Assembly (NCBI GenBank): GCA_020216965.1
Contig: JAIWOJ010000132.1
Location: forward strand, 1 to 6,577
Length of the DNA: 6,577 bases
Direction: 5' to 3'
Origin: Prosthecobacter sp.
GTDB lineage: Bacteria > Verrucomicrobiota > Verrucomicrobiia > Verrucomicrobiales > Verrucomicrobiaceae
Within the stretch, counting starts at the first letter, position 1; every line of letters starts with the position of its first letter. Below, one piece after another: positions 5,730-6,577 of this stretch. The position numbers and the translations under genes were made by a program. The notes under the pieces are model-generated. The model was given only the letters and a program-made list of their open reading frames with translations. It was not told the origin of the DNA and searched no databases.

Positions 5730-6320
5730 ATGACACGAGACAAAATCATCGCCATGCAGACCAAGATTGGAACGACCCCGGACGGATTCTGGGGGCCTCA
5801 AAGCATCGCCGCCTGTCAGCGTTACCTGAGGCAGATGATGCCCACCCCACATCCTTTTCCTCCCCAGGCAAATGTGACTCAATTTTACGGTCCACATGGA
5901 GTGCCAAACGGTTACACGCCCCCCATGCGGACAATTCAGCTCCCCTTCACCGTCTATTTTGAAAATTCACCCAAACGCAGCCTGCGTGTGCATGAGCGCT
6001 GCGCAGATTCACTTCTGCGGGTGTTTAACAGGCTGGCACAGGCTTTTCCGACCACCGAAGAGCGGCGTGCTGCAGGCATTTTGACTTTTGATGGCCTCTA
6101 CAACCCGCGCCTCATGCGGAATTCTTCCACGGCGTGGTCGATGCATTCCTGGGCAATCGCGATTGACTTTGACGCGGCTCGCAATGGCAATCAGACCCAT
6201 TGGCCCACGCGTGCCGTGATGCCGCTAGAGGTGATGGAATGCTTTGCCGCAGAAGGCTGGACGCCGGCAGGAGCTTTTTGGGGCCGAGATGCGATGCACT
6301 TTCAGGCCACTGCCCCGTGA
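5730..6320 (+). CDS. Peptidoglycan-binding M15-type zinc peptidase (endolysin-like)
   Basis: The 196-residue protein begins with a short peptidoglycan-binding-like motif (about 4-36; IGTTPDGFWGPQSIAACQ), as in PG_binding_1 repeats. The C-terminal domain (about 85-193) carries the M15 signature: R130, then SMHSWAIAIDFD (137-148) with zinc ligands H139 and D146, and WGRDAMHF (184-191) with H190 as third ligand and D187 as likely catalytic acid. M15 peptidases cut D-Ala-containing or L-Ala-D-Glu peptide bonds in the wall stem peptides; the exact bond cannot be told here. There is no signal peptide, as in phage endolysins that depend on a holin, and a holin-like gene lies directly upstream. A housekeeping exported carboxypeptidase would normally have a signal. 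The usual glycine of SxHxxGxAxD is W141, but the metal ligands are present. Only a weak TAGGAA precedes the ATG. Confidence 0.88.
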   Translation: MTRDKIIAMQTKIGTTPDGFWGPQSIAACQRYLRQMMPTPHPFPPQANVTQFYGPHGVPNGYTPPMRTIQLPFTVYFENSPKRSLRVHERCADSLLRVFNRLAQAFPTTEERRAAGILTFDGLYNPRLMRNSSTAWSMHSWAIAIDFDAARNGNQTHWPTRAVMPLEVMECFAAEGWTPAGAFWGRDAMHFQATAP

Positions 6321-6355
6321 CAAACATGCCTGCATTGCAACTGAACAAGAGAAAA

Positions 6356-6384
6356 AAGAACCTACTAACTTTTGGGTGGTTTTT
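6356..6384. terminator. Possible bidirectional terminator after the peptidase gene
   Basis: AAGAACC (6356-6362) can pair with GGTTTTT (6378-6384), with one G-U pair and a 15-base loop. An A-run lies on the left (a T-run on the minus strand) and the right arm ends in T5. The position between the plus-strand cluster and the minus-strand frame at the right edge fits a shared terminator. The stem is short and AT-rich, so confidence is low. Confidence 0.3.
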
Positions 6385-6472
6385 ATCCTCCGCCAACTTA
6401 CCGGCATTAGGTAGATTAGCATTGGTAGCTTGGAAGGCGGTATCTAGACCAAAACAGTGAAGCCACGTTCCG

Positions 6473-6492
6473 TGCAGACATGAGTGTCTGCA
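6473..6492. repeat. Perfect 8-base-pair hairpin
   Basis: TGCAGACA (6473-6480) and TGTCTGCA (6485-6492) are perfect complements around the 4-base loop TGAG. The hairpin lies 25 bases past the end of the minus-strand frame at the right edge. No T-run follows on either strand, so it is either a factor-dependent or mRNA-stabilising hairpin for that gene or an isolated palindrome. Confidence 0.4.
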
Positions 6493-6516
6493 TCACTGAT
6501 AATTTTGGAATCCGCC

Positions 6517-6577
6517 TCAATACGTCGTAACAGCCAAAATGAGCAGCGCCGCGCCGTAGGCTACGCCTGACCAGATG
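6517..6577 (-). CDS. C-terminal end of a probable membrane protein, 5' part beyond the window
   Basis: On the minus strand one frame enters from the right edge and ends in TGA at 6519-6517. Its last 19 residues read as a hydrophobic helix, core GVAYGAALLILAVTTY. This looks like the final transmembrane helix of an integral membrane protein. The gene would converge on the plus-strand cluster. With so few residues the call could be chance, and no family can be named. Confidence 0.45.
   Translation of the reverse strand, partial: IWSGVAYGAALLILAVTTY

Noticed and set aside
4282..6320. Intact prophage
   Set aside because: No integrase, repressor, capsid, terminase, tail or attachment-site repeats are visible; only lysis-like genes are present.

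Overview
The window looks like the chromosome of a Gram-negative bacterium. The best guess is a member of the Verrucomicrobia/PVC group. The reasons are a moderately high GC content, almost no Shine-Dalgarno sequences before otherwise convincing start codons, and a pilus/type II secretion inner-membrane gene set in which the PilM-like and PilN-like parts are fused. This taxonomic guess is inference.

Left part (1-2082, minus strand): three consecutive genes of a type IV pilus/type II secretion alignment subcomplex. Transcription runs from a fused PilM-PilN/GspL-like protein (2082-859), to a PilO/GspM-like protein (821-243), to an exported PilP/GspC-like protein that runs off the left edge (246-1). 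The last two overlap by ATGA. A secretin gene would be expected just beyond the left edge.

Middle (2201-3784, minus strand): a complete, apparently solitary phosphate-transporter ATPase gene (pstB), preceded by a NarL/FixJ-type regulator. The regulator's DNA-binding domain looks intact, but its receiver domain has lost every residue needed for phosphorylation. The two key acidic positions are both cysteine. A perfect 6+6 palindrome lies just upstream of its start.

Intergenic region (3785-4281): about 500 bases without a convincing protein gene. It contains a stretch (3896-4018) that folds on paper into a long rod capped by a GCC-GGAA-GGC hairpin followed by AGCAA. This resembles the SRP RNA (4.5S) S-domain. 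A near-consensus TATAAT box lies upstream of the next operon.

Right part (4282-6320, plus strand): a four-gene cluster made of an unrecognised lipoprotein, a 54-residue small protein, a 145-residue multi-pass membrane protein of holin-like size and topology, and an M15-type zinc peptidoglycan peptidase with an N-terminal peptidoglycan-binding motif. Together they resemble a holin/endolysin lysis or wall-remodelling module, with no phage structural or integration genes in view.

At the far right, a minus-strand reading frame ending in a hydrophobic helix (6577-6517) converges on this cluster. Two hairpins lie between them.
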